DNA of 5,332 nt. It comes from an uncultured Collinsella sp. (GTDB lineage Bacteria > Actinomycetota > Coriobacteriia > Coriobacteriales > Coriobacteriaceae). Position 1 is the stretch's first letter, and each line of letters opens with the position of its first letter. Below, in pieces: positions 1 to 5,332 of this stretch. The translations under genes and the position numbers were made by a program. A model generated the notes under the pieces. It was not told the origin of the DNA and searched no databases. It saw only the letters and a list, made by a program, of their open reading frames with translations. The DNA is taken from contig CABUSL010000123.1 in NCBI GenBank assembly GCA_902494295.1, forward strand, positions 1 through 5,332. Reading direction: 5' to 3'.

Positions 1-9
1 AATATCGAG

Positions 10-15
10 TATAGT
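10..15 (+). promoter_or_regulatory. Possible -10 box and operator of the sdpR-sdpI operon
   Basis: TATAGT lies 34 bases before the chosen start codon of the repressor gene and would give a leader of roughly 28 bases. It overlaps a small inverted repeat, ATA-TCGAG-TAT (2-12), which could be part of the operator of an autorepressing SdpR-type regulator. The -35 region lies outside the window, so the promoter cannot be completed. This is inference from position and one hexamer. Confidence 0.3.
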
Positions 16-39
16 GTGCGCGTCATGAGAGATGATGAG

Positions 40-46
40 AGGAGGT
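40..46 (+). promoter_or_regulatory. Ribosome binding site deciding the sdpR start
   Basis: AGGAGGT is a near-perfect Shine-Dalgarno sequence, with the ATG at 50 following at a short spacing. It lies downstream of the in-frame ATGs at 32 and 35, so those cannot be served by it. This favours the 92-residue form beginning MPGEGFKAL. Confidence 0.7.
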
Positions 47-49
47 CTT

Positions 50-328
50 ATGCCGGGAGAGGGTTTTAAGGCGCTGGCCGATCCTACGCGGCGGCGCATT
101 TTGGAACTACTGCGCGAGGGCAATCGCACGGCCGGGGAGCTTGCCGAGCATTTTGACATCAGCAAGCCGTCGTTGAGCCATCACTTGGCGACGCTCAAAA
201 ACGCCGGGTTAGTAACCGACGAACGTCATGGCCAAAACATTGTTTACAGCTTAAACACCACCGTCATGCAGGACTTGATTGGTTGGTTTATGGGCTTTAC
301 AAACACGGAAGGTGATAAGGATGAATAA
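50..328 (+). CDS. sdpR: ArsR-family autorepressor, SdpR type
   Basis: A 92-residue winged-helix DNA-binding protein. The opening FKALADPTRRRILELL (residues 6-21) is the classic first helix of ArsR regulators. TAGELAEHFDIS (27-38) followed by KPSLSHHLATLK (39-50) forms the helix-turn-helix, and residues 52-68 (GLVTDERHGQNIVYSL) form the wing. There is no cysteine at all, and the ELCVCDL metal site of arsenic/cadmium sensors is absent, so it should not sense metal through thiols. The sequence and the downstream SdpI-family gene match the B. subtilis SdpR-SdpI arrangement. There SdpR represses its own operon until SdpI, bound to toxin at the membrane, sequesters it. That mechanism is known for B. 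subtilis and only inferred here. The start at 50 is chosen for its Shine-Dalgarno; a start at 32 would add six residues. The stop overlaps the next gene by 8 bases, so the two are co-transcribed and probably translationally coupled. Confidence 0.9.
   Translation: MPGEGFKALADPTRRRILELLREGNRTAGELAEHFDISKPSLSHHLATLKNAGLVTDERHGQNIVYSLNTTVMQDLIGWFMGFTNTEGDKDE
307..316 (+). promoter_or_regulatory. Ribosome binding site deciding the sdpI start
   Basis: GGAAGGTGAT lies four bases before the ATG at 321, inside the end of the repressor gene. It supports 321 over the in-frame ATG at 279, which would add 14 residues encoded by another frame of the repressor gene and lacks a comparable site. Confidence 0.65.
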
Positions 329-1025
329 CGAAAACAAGGGCATTCACCCCACGGGGGTATCGTCGCGCGTGTGGATTGTGCTGGTCGCTCTGTGCGTCGC
401 CAATGTCGTAGCGCACCTCATGGTGATGCCGAGCTTGCCTGCGCAGATTCCCACGCATTGGGGCGCGAACGGCGCCGTCGACGGTTGGGGTCCTAGCTGG
501 ATGGCCTCCGCGCTCGGCGTGCTGCCTCTGGCGCTTCTCGCAATGTTCTGCGTGGTGCCGCGCATCGATCCCAAAGGTGAGGCATATCGAACCTCGGGTA
601 AGTTCTATCAGGGCTTCGTAATTGCCTTCACCTTGTTCATGTGCGCCATAAGCTGGCTGGGAGAGCTTACGGTCTGGGGCGTGGTGCCGGCGGTTGGTTC
701 GGTCAACGTGCTGATTTCCGGTGCTATCGGTTTGCTGTTCATCGGCGTAGGCAACTACTTGCCGCGTGTGAAGCAGAACTATACGCTCGGTATCAAGACG
801 CCCTGGGCGCTTGCCGATCCCGAGAACTGGTGCCGTACGCAGCGCTTTGGCGGTGCCTGCTTTATGGTGCTGGGTGTTGGCCTGATTGTGATGGGCGTGG
901 CAGGTGCGGTGCTTTCGAGTGAAGTCGTCGCCGCGGTGATTGCGGTTCTGGCGTTTGGTTCGGTCGGAGCCGTCTACGTCTACTCGTATCTGCTGTGGCG
1001 CAAATCGCAGCGAGCCGCTCGTTAA
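321..1025 (+). CDS. sdpI: SdpI-family integral membrane protein (DUF1648 plus SdpI domains)
   Basis: A 234-residue polytopic membrane protein. About six transmembrane segments can be seen, near residues 17-36, 61-80, 97-114, 122-144, 177-198 and 202-224. After the first helix, LPAQIPTHWGANGAVDGWG (39-57) is the hallmark of DUF1648. GNYLPRVKQNYTLGIKTPW (144-162), followed by NWCRTQRFGG, is the hallmark of the SdpI/YhfL family. In B. subtilis SdpI gives immunity to the SdpC killing peptide and signals by capturing the repressor SdpR; many relatives in other bacteria have no known toxin partner. Here it is the second gene of an overlapping operon with an SdpR-like repressor, which supports the signalling/immunity model. 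No sdpABC-like toxin gene is in the window, so the ligand is unknown. The start at 321 rests on the Shine-Dalgarno before it and the 8-base overlap. Length is typical for two-domain family members, and no truncation is visible. Confidence 0.9.
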   Translation: MNNENKGIHPTGVSSRVWIVLVALCVANVVAHLMVMPSLPAQIPTHWGANGAVDGWGPSWMASALGVLPLALLAMFCVVPRIDPKGEAYRTSGKFYQGFVIAFTLFMCAISWLGELTVWGVVPAVGSVNVLISGAIGLLFIGVGNYLPRVKQNYTLGIKTPWALADPENWCRTQRFGGACFMVLGVGLIVMGVAGAVLSSEVVAAVIAVLAFGSVGAVYVYSYLLWRKSQRAAR

Positions 1026-1060
1026 GGTTGCGGAAAACTAGCGTACGCAGTTCATAGTAT

Positions 1061-1078
1061 GTTCCGGGGGGAACTTTT
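1061..1078 (+). other. Small hairpin with T-run after sdpI
   Basis: GTTCC (1061-1065) and GGAAC (1070-1074) form a 5-bp stem with a GGGG loop, followed by TTTT. It is too short to be a convincing terminator alone. It may act with the stronger hairpin 20 bases downstream, or be chance. Confidence 0.3.
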
Positions 1079-1093
1079 CCCAGGTAGTATTAG

Positions 1094-1120
1094 GGGGTAT
1101 GGGCAACCATGCCCCTTTTT
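1094..1120 (+). terminator. Rho-independent terminator of the sdpR-sdpI operon
   Basis: GGGGTATGG (1094-1102) pairs with CCATGCCCC (1107-1115), giving 9 bp with one G-T wobble. The loop is GCAA, a stable GNRA tetraloop, and the stem is followed directly by TTTTT (1116-1120). It sits about 70 bases after the sdpI stop and 91 bases before ettA. The simple reading is that it ends the operon. If a promoter lies between 1026 and 1093, it could instead act as a leader attenuator for ettA. Confidence 0.8.
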
Positions 1121-1211
1121 CGTTACGTTTCAGAGCTGGTTTTTCCATTTCGTTTCCACTTAGGCGAAACAAGAATAGGGAAACAGCAGGTAGAAAGGAT
1201 AAAACAGGCAA

Positions 1212-2891
1212 ATGGCGGAGTTTATCTACCAGATGTATCAGGCTCGTAAGGCCCATGGCGACAAGGTAATCCTTGACGACGTGACCCTGAGCTTCTACCC
1301 CGGTGCCAAGATCGGCGTCGTGGGCCCCAATGGTATGGGCAAGTCGACCCTGCTCAAGATCATGGCCGGCATCGAGGAGGTCTCCAACGGCGATGCCAGG
1401 CTCACCCCCGGCTACACCGTGGGCATCCTGCAGCAGGAGCCGCCACTCGACGATGACAAGACCGTCATCGAGAACGTGCGCATGGCATTTGGCGACATGA
1501 TCGCCAAGGTCGATCGCTTCAACAAGATCGGCGAGGAGATGTGCGACCCGGATTGCGACATGGACGCCCTCATGGCCGAGATGGGAAAGCTCCAGGACGA
1601 GATTGATGCCGCCGACGGCTGGGATATCGATTCCAAGCTCGGCCAGGCCATGGACGCCCTGCAGCTGCCCGATTCCGACATGCCGGTCAACGTGCTTTCC
1701 GGCGGCGAGCGCCGTCGCGTGGCCCTGTGCAAGCTGCTGCTCGAAGCTCCCGACCTGCTGCTGCTCGACGAGCCCACGAACCACCTGGACGCCGAGTCGA
1801 TCCTGTGGCTCGAGCACTTCCTGCACAACTACCAGGGCGCGGTGCTTGCCGTCACACACGATCGCTACTTCCTGGATAACGTTGCCGAGTGGATCTGCGA
1901 GGTCGACCGCGGCCACCTCTATCCCTACAAGGGCAACTACTCCACGTATCTGGAGACCAAGGCCGCGCGCATCGAGGCACAGGGCAACCGCGACGCCAAG
2001 CTCGCCAAGCGCATGGAGGCCGAGCTCGAGTGGGTACGCAGCTCGCCCAAGGCTCGCCAGGCCAAGAACAAGGCTCGTCTGGCTCGCTACGAGGAGATGG
2101 AGGCCGAGGCCCGCGCAAGCCAGAAGCTCGACTGGACCGACATCCGCATCCCTGTGGGCCCGCGTCTGGGCAACAAGGTACTCGAGGCCCATCACCTGCA
2201 CAAGGAGTTCGATGGCCGCGTGCTCATCGACGACCTATCATTCACCCTGCCGCGCAACGGCATCGTGGGCGTCATCGGCCCCAACGGTGTCGGTAAGACC
2301 ACGCTGTTCAAGACGATTGTGGGTCTGGAGCCGCTGACTTCGGGCGAGCTCGAGGTGGGCGAGACCGTCAAGATCTCCTACGTCGACCAGAACCGTTCCG
2401 GCATCGACCCCGACAAGAACCTGTGGGAGGTCGTCTCGGACGGCCTGGACCACATGATGGTCGGCGAGACCGAGGTTCCGAGCCGCGCGTATGTGGCGAG
2501 CTTTGGCTTTAAGGGCCAGGACCAGCAGAAGCGCGCTGGCGTACTCTCCGGTGGCGAGCGCAACCGTCTGAACTTGGCGCTTACGCTCAAGCAGGGCGGC
2601 AACCTGCTGCTTCTCGACGAGCCCACGAACGACCTCGACGTCGAGACGCTGTCCTCGCTCGAGGCGGCGCTGCTCGAGTTCCCGGGCTGCTCGGTGGTCA
2701 TTAGCCACGATCGTATGTTCCTGGACCGCGTCGCCACGCACATTCTGGCGTGGGAAGGCACCGACGAGAACCCGGGCAACTGGTATTGGTTCGAGGGCAA
2801 CTTCGAGGCCTATCAGGCCAACCGCATCGAGCGCCTGGGCGAGGACGCAGCCCAGCCGCATCGTATCCACCGCAAGCTGACGCGCGACTAG
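1212..2891 (+). CDS. ettA: Energy-dependent translational throttle protein EttA (ABC-F ATPase)
   Basis: A 559-residue cytoplasmic ABC-F protein with two ABC ATPase domains and no membrane segments, close to the 555 residues of E. coli EttA and alignable along its length. In E. coli EttA binds the ribosomal E site and gates the first elongation step according to the ATP/ADP ratio. Domain 1 has Walker A GPNGMGKS (38-45), signature LSGGE (162-166), Walker B LLLLDEP with catalytic Glu187, and switch His216. The linker (about 240-325, including ELEWVRSSPKARQAKNKAR) is the ABC-F ribosome-contacting segment. Domain 2 has GPNGVGKT (356-363), LSGGERNRL (445-453), catalytic Glu470 and His499. Both ATP sites look intact. 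EttA hallmarks include the opening MAEFIYQM and the PSRAYVASFGFKG stretch in domain 2, which separate it from antibiotic-resistance ABC-F proteins. The ATG at 1212 is preceded by AAAGGA (1194-1199) at a longish spacing of 12 bases; the family-typical N-terminus fixes the start. The promoter was not identified in 1121-1211. It is convergent with the next gene. Confidence 0.96.
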   Translation: MAEFIYQMYQARKAHGDKVILDDVTLSFYPGAKIGVVGPNGMGKSTLLKIMAGIEEVSNGDARLTPGYTVGILQQEPPLDDDKTVIENVRMAFGDMIAKVDRFNKIGEEMCDPDCDMDALMAEMGKLQDEIDAADGWDIDSKLGQAMDALQLPDSDMPVNVLSGGERRRVALCKLLLEAPDLLLLDEPTNHLDAESILWLEHFLHNYQGAVLAVTHDRYFLDNVAEWICEVDRGHLYPYKGNYSTYLETKAARIEAQGNRDAKLAKRMEAELEWVRSSPKARQAKNKARLARYEEMEAEARASQKLDWTDIRIPVGPRLGNKVLEAHHLHKEFDGRVLIDDLSFTLPRNGIVGVIGPNGVGKTTLFKTIVGLEPLTSGELEVGETVKISYVDQNRSGIDPDKNLWEVVSDGLDHMMVGETEVPSRAYVASFGFKGQDQQKRAGVLSGGERNRLNLALTLKQGGNLLLLDEPTNDLDVETLSSLEAALLEFPGCSVVISHDRMFLDRVATHILAWEGTDENPGNWYWFEGNFEAYQANRIERLGEDAAQPHRIHRKLTRD

Positions 2892-2894
2892 ATC

Positions 2895-2921
2895 GTTACG
2901 CGGTTTTCCAAACCGCGTAAC
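2895..2921 (+). terminator. Perfect 12-bp hairpin after ettA, probable terminator
   Basis: GTTACGCGGTTT (2895-2906) and AAACCGCGTAAC (2910-2921) are exact reverse complements around a TCC loop, starting three bases after the ettA stop. Position and stem strength suggest a 3'-end structure for ettA. However, no T-run follows on either strand, so it may end transcription only weakly, mark a processed 3' end, or be a protein-binding palindrome. Confidence 0.55.
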
Positions 2922-2934
2922 TGCTCGACGCTGC

Positions 2935-3032
2935 AAATGTCCCAGAGCGGCAATCTGACGTTCAATCGTCGCTTGCGTACCAAAGTACGCGGCGCTCCTC
3001 TTTCACGTCACCTTGCTCGCTCTGGGACATTT
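2935..3032. repeat. 98-bp nested palindrome, possible intergenic repeat element
   Basis: The outer arms AAATGTCCCAGAGCG (2935-2949) and CGCTCTGGGACATTT (3018-3032) are exact 15-bp inverted repeats. Pairing continues inward. GCAA (2950-2953) pairs with TTGC (3013-3016) past one bulged base. TGACGT (2956-2961) pairs with ACGTCA (3005-3010) across a 2x2 internal loop. An apical stem GCGTAC (2975-2980) with GTACGC (2985-2990) closes a CAAA loop and can be extended by CGC/GCG at 2970-2972 and 2992-2994. Such ordered pairing over almost 100 bases is unlikely by chance. It lies between two convergent genes, each with its own hairpin at its 3' end, so it is not needed as a simple terminator. It resembles REP/MITE-like or structured-RNA elements; copy number cannot be judged from one window, and no target-site duplication is obvious. 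Confidence 0.6.
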
Positions 3033-3055
3033 TCGCTGACTTATGCTCAACCTGG

Positions 3056-3097
3056 AAAAATAAAAACGCGGCGAACGTTTTGTGGCGTTCGCCGCGT
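3056..3097 (-). terminator. Rho-independent terminator of the minus-strand 430-residue gene
   Basis: ACGCGGCGAACG (3066-3077) and CGTTCGCCGCGT (3086-3097) form a perfect 12-bp GC-rich stem with an 8-base loop. Read on the minus strand, the stem is followed by TTTTTATTTTT (the A-rich plus-strand stretch 3056-3066). The hairpin begins 5 bases after the minus-strand stop codon. This is a textbook intrinsic terminator for that gene. Read on the plus strand it lacks a T-run. Confidence 0.9.
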
Positions 3098-3101
3098 CTT
3101 G

Positions 3102-4394
3102 CTATTCGTTTGGTTCTTCGACTTTATCGATGGTCCAGGCGGCTCCGAGACCGCCGGTGGTGTTGCGGCGGATGCGCACGGTGACTTCGTGGCGCTCGCC
3201 GGCCTGCGTGTAGCGCAGGGGGAAGCTTGCGCGGTTTCGCGCGGCCTCGATGGTACCGCGCTCGCGGGCGATCCAGTAGTACTCGCCGACGATGCCGAGC
3301 GTGTCGGCGCCGTAGGGGAGATAGGTCGACAGCTGGTGCAGAAGCGGGCCGGGGCAGAAGACCTCGGTTGCGAAATCGACGGGGAAGTCCTCGGGGATGG
3401 CGGGCGCTGCGGGTGCGGGGGTTGGGGCCGCTGCGGGTACCGAAGCCGGTGCCGGTGCGGGAATTTGGTCGCAAGCAGCGGTGGGCACGGATTCGATGGC
3501 GGGCGCGGGCTCCGGCGTCGTCTTCGGCTTGATTGTGGAATCTGCGGGCTTCATGGTGACGGGCGCGTCTGCAGCTTCAGTTTCAACCTCAACCTGCGTC
3601 GCGCTCTCATTCTCGACGCTCGACTTTGACTCGATGGGCGTAGATGCCATGGTGGTGATGCCGGCGTTGGCGTTCTCGGGGTCATAGACGACCGTGAGCG
3701 AGATGGCAGGCTGCGGCGTATCGGGCTCCGGCGTCGACTCGGTAGCGTCTTGATCGGCGGGCTGATCGTCCTCGGCCTCGTCGCCAAAGACATCGCTGTT
3801 TTGGAACGCAGACGTCTCGGGTTGGTTAGCGGCTTCTTCGGTTGTCGACTTGGGCGCTTCGTTGAGCTCGGCAGTGGCTTCTTGCTCGGATATGACTTCG
3901 GAATCGGTCGTGGCGGCGATTTCGGTTTCGGCTTCTGCCGTTACCTCAATAGCGACTTCGATCTCGGGCTCGGGCTCCGGAGCGACTTCGACCACGGGCT
4001 CGGGCTCGGCGCGCTTAACGTGCTTGGGGCGCACGGCCTTGAGGTCCTTCTCGCCGCGCTTTTTCTTTTTGTAGGACTGCTTGGCTCCCTTGGCTGCCTT
4101 GGGCTTATCCTCGCCCTTGGCAAGGGCGGTATCCCAGGCATCGTTGGCGATGACGGTGGCATACAGGCGACCGCCCTTAAAGACGGTCAGCTTAATGCAG
4201 TCGTCGAGCTCCTCGAGCAACTCGCGCGTGGACTCAAAGCCCAGGTCATAAGCGGCCATGTCACCAGTGGCGAGCGCCTCCTCGACCTGCGTCATAAACG
4301 TTTGCTTGCCGCATCCGATTGCATCGCGCAGCAGACGATACAGGTAGATGTGGTTGCCCAGCGATAGCGTGGGCTTAACTATTGTCTTGCTCAT
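3102..4394 (-). CDS. Hypothetical two-domain protein with long charged, Pro/Ala-rich linker
   Basis: I do not recognise this 430-residue protein. It has no signal peptide or membrane helix, so it is probably cytoplasmic. Residues 1-92 look folded (SLGNHIYLYRLLRDAIG, then helices, then LTVFKGGRLYATVI). The pattern GFESTRELLEELDD followed by a hydrophobic strand resembles LOTUS/OST-HTH winged-helix RNA-binding domains, but this is a weak eye-level match. Residues 93-128 are strongly basic (SYKKKKRGEK). Residues 129 to about 332 are low complexity: first Glu/Pro/Val/Ala repeats (EPEPEPEIEV), then acidic Thr/Ser/Glu-rich, then Pro/Ala (APAPASVPAAAPTPAPAAPA). Residues 333-430 look folded again, with many aromatic and charged residues (GIVGEYYWIARERG, HEVTVRIRRNTTGG). 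The start at 4394 is set by AGAGGAGA seven bases upstream of the ATG; an open frame reaching 4466 has no such site and reads into the intergenic hairpin. A nucleic-acid-associated role is possible from the basic segment, but is inference. The gene is probably transcribed alone. Confidence 0.85.
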   Translation of the reverse strand: MSKTIVKPTLSLGNHIYLYRLLRDAIGCGKQTFMTQVEEALATGDMAAYDLGFESTRELLEELDDCIKLTVFKGGRLYATVIANDAWDTALAKGEDKPKAAKGAKQSYKKKKRGEKDLKAVRPKHVKRAEPEPVVEVAPEPEPEIEVAIEVTAEAETEIAATTDSEVISEQEATAELNEAPKSTTEEAANQPETSAFQNSDVFGDEAEDDQPADQDATESTPEPDTPQPAISLTVVYDPENANAGITTMASTPIESKSSVENESATQVEVETEAADAPVTMKPADSTIKPKTTPEPAPAIESVPTAACDQIPAPAPASVPAAAPTPAPAAPAIPEDFPVDFATEVFCPGPLLHQLSTYLPYGADTLGIVGEYYWIARERGTIEAARNRASFPLRYTQAGERHEVTVRIRRNTTGGLGAAWTIDKVEEPNE

Positions 4395-4400
4395 GGCAAA

Positions 4401-4408
4401 TCTCCTCT
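4401..4408 (-). promoter_or_regulatory. Ribosome binding site deciding the start of the 430-residue gene
   Basis: On the minus strand this reads AGAGGAGA, with the GGAG core seven bases from the ATG at 4394, an ideal spacing. It rules in MSKTIVKPTL as the N-terminus over the 24-residue-longer form. Confidence 0.8.
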
Positions 4409-4422
4409 TTACACACCAAAGC

Positions 4423-4428
4423 ATCTTA
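4423..4428 (-). promoter_or_regulatory. Possible -10 box for the 430-residue gene
   Basis: The minus strand reads TAAGAT, preceded by TGG, 28 bases upstream of the start codon, which would give a leader of about 22 bases. No good -35 hexamer is seen 16-18 bases further upstream, so this is tentative. Confidence 0.3.
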
Positions 4429-4465
4429 CCATCGCACGGGGCGTGCCACCTCGGCGCCCAAGGCA

Positions 4466-4498
4466 AACGGGCGCGACCGTTGCCGGTTCGCGCCCGTT
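4466..4498 (-). terminator. Hairpin between the two minus-strand genes, probable terminator
   Basis: AACGGGCGCG (4466-4475) pairs with CGCGCCCGTT (4489-4498). The pairing continues as ACCG (4476-4479) with CGGT (4484-4487) around a TTGC loop, with one bulged base. It lies 34 bases after the stop of the upstream minus-strand gene. On the minus strand only TTT follows the stem, so the T-run is weak, but the stem is very GC-rich. It probably ends the membrane-protein transcript and separates it from the 430-residue gene. Confidence 0.6.
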
Positions 4499-4532
4499 AT
4501 ACAGGTCGATTATCTATGAGAGGCAAACGTGC

Positions 4533-5332
4533 TTAGTTGCCCGATGCCGTGCCTTGGCTCGAGCTGTCAGATGCCGTGCCGGACGCGGTTCCGCTCGAGC
4601 TGTTGGTGTTGCTGTTGTCGGTAGATCCCGTACTCGATGTATTGCCGCTCGTCTGGTCGCCCGTGCTCGGCTGAGAGCCGTCAGTCGTTTGGCTTGAGTC
4701 GGTCGTGCCGGATTGCGTGTCGCCGCTGTCCGCAGAAGAATCAGCGCCCTGCGACTGATCAGGGGTGTTCGAGGACGAGTCGGTGGATGCGGAGTTGCCC
4801 TGCGGGTCGTCCTGCTGGCTTTGCGATTGACCGGAGCTATCCGCGTCGTGCTCGGCCGTGCGCGACGACAGAATTGGCTCGGGGCGCTCGCCCAGACCCT
4901 CGCCGGCGGTGGTGATAAGGATGGCGCCGGCGCAGGCGATGACCGCGACGATGGCGATGGCAATCGAGAAGATGATGACCTTCTTTTGCGTCTGGCTGCG
5001 CTCTGCCGCGGCCTTGGCGCGCAGGCTGTTAGGGGCGACGCGGGCCGTGGTCGCGCGTCCCGCAATCTGGCGCATCTCCTGCGTAGTCGCGGCGCCGCCC
5101 AGGTGCTCCTCGGCATTAAACTCAACGGGCTCGTAGGCGCCGGCGGGGTAGTCGACGTCGGCGTGCGTGCCCTTGAGGGCTTCGGCGCTGGCAGAGATAA
5201 AGTGGCGGTAGACCTGCGAGGACACAACGGTGATGACCGAGCTCACGGCGGCGCCGATCACCGATCCGGCGATACCGATCTTGGAGGCAAGCGCGACGCT
5301 CGTGGCGGCAGCTGCGGCGCCGGCGATGATCT
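4533..5332 (-). CDS. Membrane protein with disordered Ser/Thr/Gly-rich extracellular tail (5' end outside window)
   Basis: The frame stays open to the window edge, so this is the C-terminal 265 residues of a longer protein. I do not recognise a named family. Counting from the edge, residues 1-35 are a small-residue, glycine-zipper-like stretch (AGAAAAATSVALASKIGIAG and on), possibly membrane-associated. Residues 36-115 are soluble-looking and end in a basic patch (RAKAAAERSQTQKK). Residues 118-140 are a clear transmembrane helix (VIIFSIAIAIVAVIACAGAI). Basic residues before the helix and none soon after predict an inside-to-outside orientation. The last 103 residues contain only small, polar or acidic residues and proline, with no Lys, Arg, Cys, aromatic or large aliphatic residue. 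They include repeated GTAS units near the end. This looks like an unfolded, negatively charged tail crossing the cell wall; no LPXTG sorting motif is present. The GTG at 5261 could start a 242-residue form, but it lies inside the conserved-looking zipper stretch and is not preferred. Confidence 0.8.
   Translation of the reverse strand, partial: IIAGAAAAATSVALASKIGIAGSVIGAAVSSVITVVSSQVYRHFISASAEALKGTHADVDYPAGAYEPVEFNAEEHLGGAATTQEMRQIAGRATTARVAPNSLRAKAAAERSQTQKKVIIFSIAIAIVAVIACAGAILITTAGEGLGERPEPILSSRTAEHDADSSGQSQSQQDDPQGNSASTDSSSNTPDQSQGADSSADSGDTQSGTTDSSQTTDGSQPSTGDQTSGNTSSTGSTDNSNTNSSSGTASGTASDSSSQGTASGN

Noticed and set aside
1059..1163. 34-codon Phe-rich frame in the ettA leader, considered as a leader peptide
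   Set aside because: No Shine-Dalgarno precedes the ATG, and the frame runs through the intrinsic terminator. The aromatic residues come from T-rich sequence.
1038..2201. Long minus-strand open frame (387 codons) opposite ettA
   Set aside because: It is antisense to a clearly real, conserved gene. High-GC coding DNA leaves such antisense frames open, and the translation has no recognisable domain.
2937..3629. Plus-strand open frame of 230 codons starting in the palindrome
   Set aside because: It runs through the palindrome and the minus-strand terminator and then overlaps the 430-residue gene in antisense. It has no Shine-Dalgarno and a Gly/Arg-rich translation typical of a shadow frame.
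3390..4010. Repetitive-looking DNA in the 430-residue gene, considered as a tandem repeat or CRISPR-like array
   Set aside because: The repetition reflects Glu/Pro and Pro/Ala codons in a low-complexity linker. There are no regular repeat units or spacers.
3750..4367. Plus-strand open frame of 205 codons
   Set aside because: It is antisense to the minus-strand gene with a strong ribosome binding site and terminator. Its Gly/Leu/Phe-rich repeats mirror that gene's low-complexity linker.
4395..4466. N-terminal extension of the 430-residue protein on the minus strand
   Set aside because: The ideal Shine-Dalgarno at 4401-4408 lies inside the extension, and the longer start falls in the intergenic hairpin.
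5259..5261. GTG as the true start of the minus-strand membrane protein
   Set aside because: The frame remains open to the window edge with a coherent Ala/Gly-rich, zipper-like sequence continuing upstream of the GTG. The protein is more likely cut by the window.

Overview
The window looks like a stretch of chromosome from a high-GC Gram-positive bacterium. The gene texture (SdpR/SdpI pair, EttA, alanine-rich and acidic hypothetical proteins) suggests a gut actinobacterium of the Coriobacteriia, perhaps Collinsella or a relative. This assignment is inference from composition and gene style; no rRNA or other taxonomic marker is present. I see no phage, insertion sequence, CRISPR array, tRNA or rRNA.

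Layout. (1) 50-1025, plus strand: a two-gene operon of an ArsR/SdpR-type autorepressor and a six-helix SdpI-family membrane protein, with overlapping reading frames. It ends in a good intrinsic terminator at 1094-1120. (2) 1212-2891, plus strand: a complete ABC-F ATPase, recognisable as EttA, the energy-dependent translational throttle, with both ATP sites intact. (3) 2892-3101: a dense intergenic region between convergent genes. It holds a perfect 12-bp hairpin just after ettA, a 98-bp nested palindrome (2935-3032), and a strong minus-strand terminator. (4) 3102-4394, minus strand: an unrecognised 430-residue protein with folded-looking ends joined by a long basic, then acidic and Pro/Ala-rich, linker. 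(5) 4533-5332, minus strand: the C-terminal part of a membrane protein with one clear transmembrane helix and a roughly 100-residue Ser/Thr/Gly/Asp/Gln tail. Its 5' end lies outside the window. A hairpin at 4466-4498 separates it from gene 4.

How the parts relate. The SdpR/SdpI pair is the membrane-linked immunity/signalling module known from Bacillus subtilis, here without a toxin gene in view. EttA is a housekeeping translation factor. The two minus-strand genes are separated by a hairpin and the downstream one has its own strong ribosome binding site, so they are probably independent transcripts. Nothing in the window proves a new multi-gene system. The least explained items are the 98-bp palindrome and the two-domain 430-residue protein.
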